The notes under the pieces were generated by a model. That model did not search any database. It had not been told where the DNA came from and saw only the letters and a program-made list of their open reading frames with translations. A stretch of 64,000 nucleotides of DNA from contig NZ_MVAD01000001.1 in assembly GCF_002007115.1 (NCBI RefSeq), positions 1-64,000 of the forward strand, written 5' to 3'. Shown in pieces: positions 63,770 through 64,000 of the stretch (the first letter of the stretch is position 1; every line of letters begins with the position of its first letter). The position numbers and the translations under genes are program-made. Source of the DNA: Massilia sp. KIM (GTDB lineage Bacteria > Pseudomonadota > Gammaproteobacteria > Burkholderiales > Burkholderiaceae_D).

Positions 63770-64000
63770 ATGAAGCGCTTCCTGACCGCCTGTTTCCTCT
63801 TCCTCGGCCTGGCCGGCTTCGCCCGCGCCGACGCCGATCCCGAGCTGACCCGCCAGGTGAACGCCTTCGTGGACGCCTGGCACGATGACGCAGCCAATGC
63901 GCGCCTCGCCTATTTCGACAAGATGGCGCCCGACGGCGTCTACATCGGCACCGACCGCAGCGAGCTGTGGAAGCGCGACGACTTCAAGGCCTGGGCCAAG
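63770..64000 (+). CDS. exported NTF2/SnoaL-like (DUF4440-type) protein, 3' truncated by window
   Basis: The first 77 codons are visible. A Sec signal (KRFLTACFLFLGLAGFARA) is followed by a SnoaL-like start (LTRQVNAFVDAWHDDAANARLAYFDKMAPDGVYIGTDRSELWKRDDFKAWA), typical of secreted NTF2-fold proteins. SD AAGGA 8 nt before ATG. Function unknown. Confidence 0.8.
   Translation, partial: MKRFLTACFLFLGLAGFARADADPELTRQVNAFVDAWHDDAANARLAYFDKMAPDGVYIGTDRSELWKRDDFKAWAK

Overview
The window looks like a chromosomal segment of a high-GC betaproteobacterium of the Oxalobacteraceae (Massilia/Telluria-like). This assignment is inferred from the mdh / gntR / sdhCDAB-sdhE-gltA gene order, the DUF2863 protein, the codon usage and the REP-like repeats, not from a database search. 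No phage, transposase, plasmid backbone or CRISPR array is visible. Most genes are intact and closely packed; the longest non-coding stretches are 27.56-28.10, 31.50-32.04, 38.34-38.67, 49.67-50.31 and 62.13-62.82 kb.

Layout. 0-3.6 kb: the tail of an esterase and a surface-type lipoprotein pullulanase. 3.6-11.3 kb: a small lipoprotein, then a signalling block. A GAF-containing GspE/PilB-like ATPase and an MBL-fold hydrolase lie on the minus strand, and a GAF/HD-GYP phosphodiesterase and a CHASE2 adenylate cyclase lie on the plus strand. 11.5-17.8 kb: a two-partner secretion operon (TpsB, TpsA, FecR-domain protein); the TpsA exoprotein ends in 14 repeats with a strict C-X8-C spacing. 17.8-20.4 kb: a minus-strand operon of two YCII/DGPF proteins, a VOC protein and an ECF42-like sigma factor. 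20.5-31.2 kb: housekeeping and membrane genes (PhoH, PrxQ, alaA, hom, an LplT-PlsC fusion, DUF418), then tRNA-Pro(GGG) at 31.4 kb. 32.0-36.6 kb: a GT2-GT4-GmhB glycan operon and a semialdehyde dehydrogenase. 36.7-39.0 kb: a divergent pair encoding a repetitive hydrophilin-like protein and a KGG stress protein. 39.1-42.9 kb: M14 peptidase, CYTH phosphatase, serine hydrolase, VOC protein. 43.0-46.0 kb: a Fur-box-preceded catecholate-siderophore receptor with its PiuC/YbiX partner. 46.0-49.7 kb: SDR/LysR pair, GNAT, DUF2863. 50.3-62.1 kb: a TCA-cycle island (acnA, CoA-ester-lyase-like gene, mdh, gntR, sdhCDAB, sdhE, gltA). 62.8-64.0 kb: rnk and two small secreted proteins, the last cut by the window end.

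The most interesting element is not protein-coding. In the gap before acnA there is a near-consensus sigma-70 promoter (TTGCCA, 17 bp, GATAAT) whose -10 box is also the left half of a 15/19 Fur box. About 129 nt downstream of the inferred start is a rho-independent terminator. This is the architecture of a Fur-repressed, iron-starvation small RNA (RyhB, PrrF, NrrF, BrrF class). Its unpaired C-rich segment is complementary to the Shine-Dalgarno region of sdhC about 7 kb away, and it lies beside acnA, both being typical targets of such RNAs. Together with the Fur-boxed receptor, this suggests that the window links iron uptake to sparing of iron-sulfur TCA enzymes.
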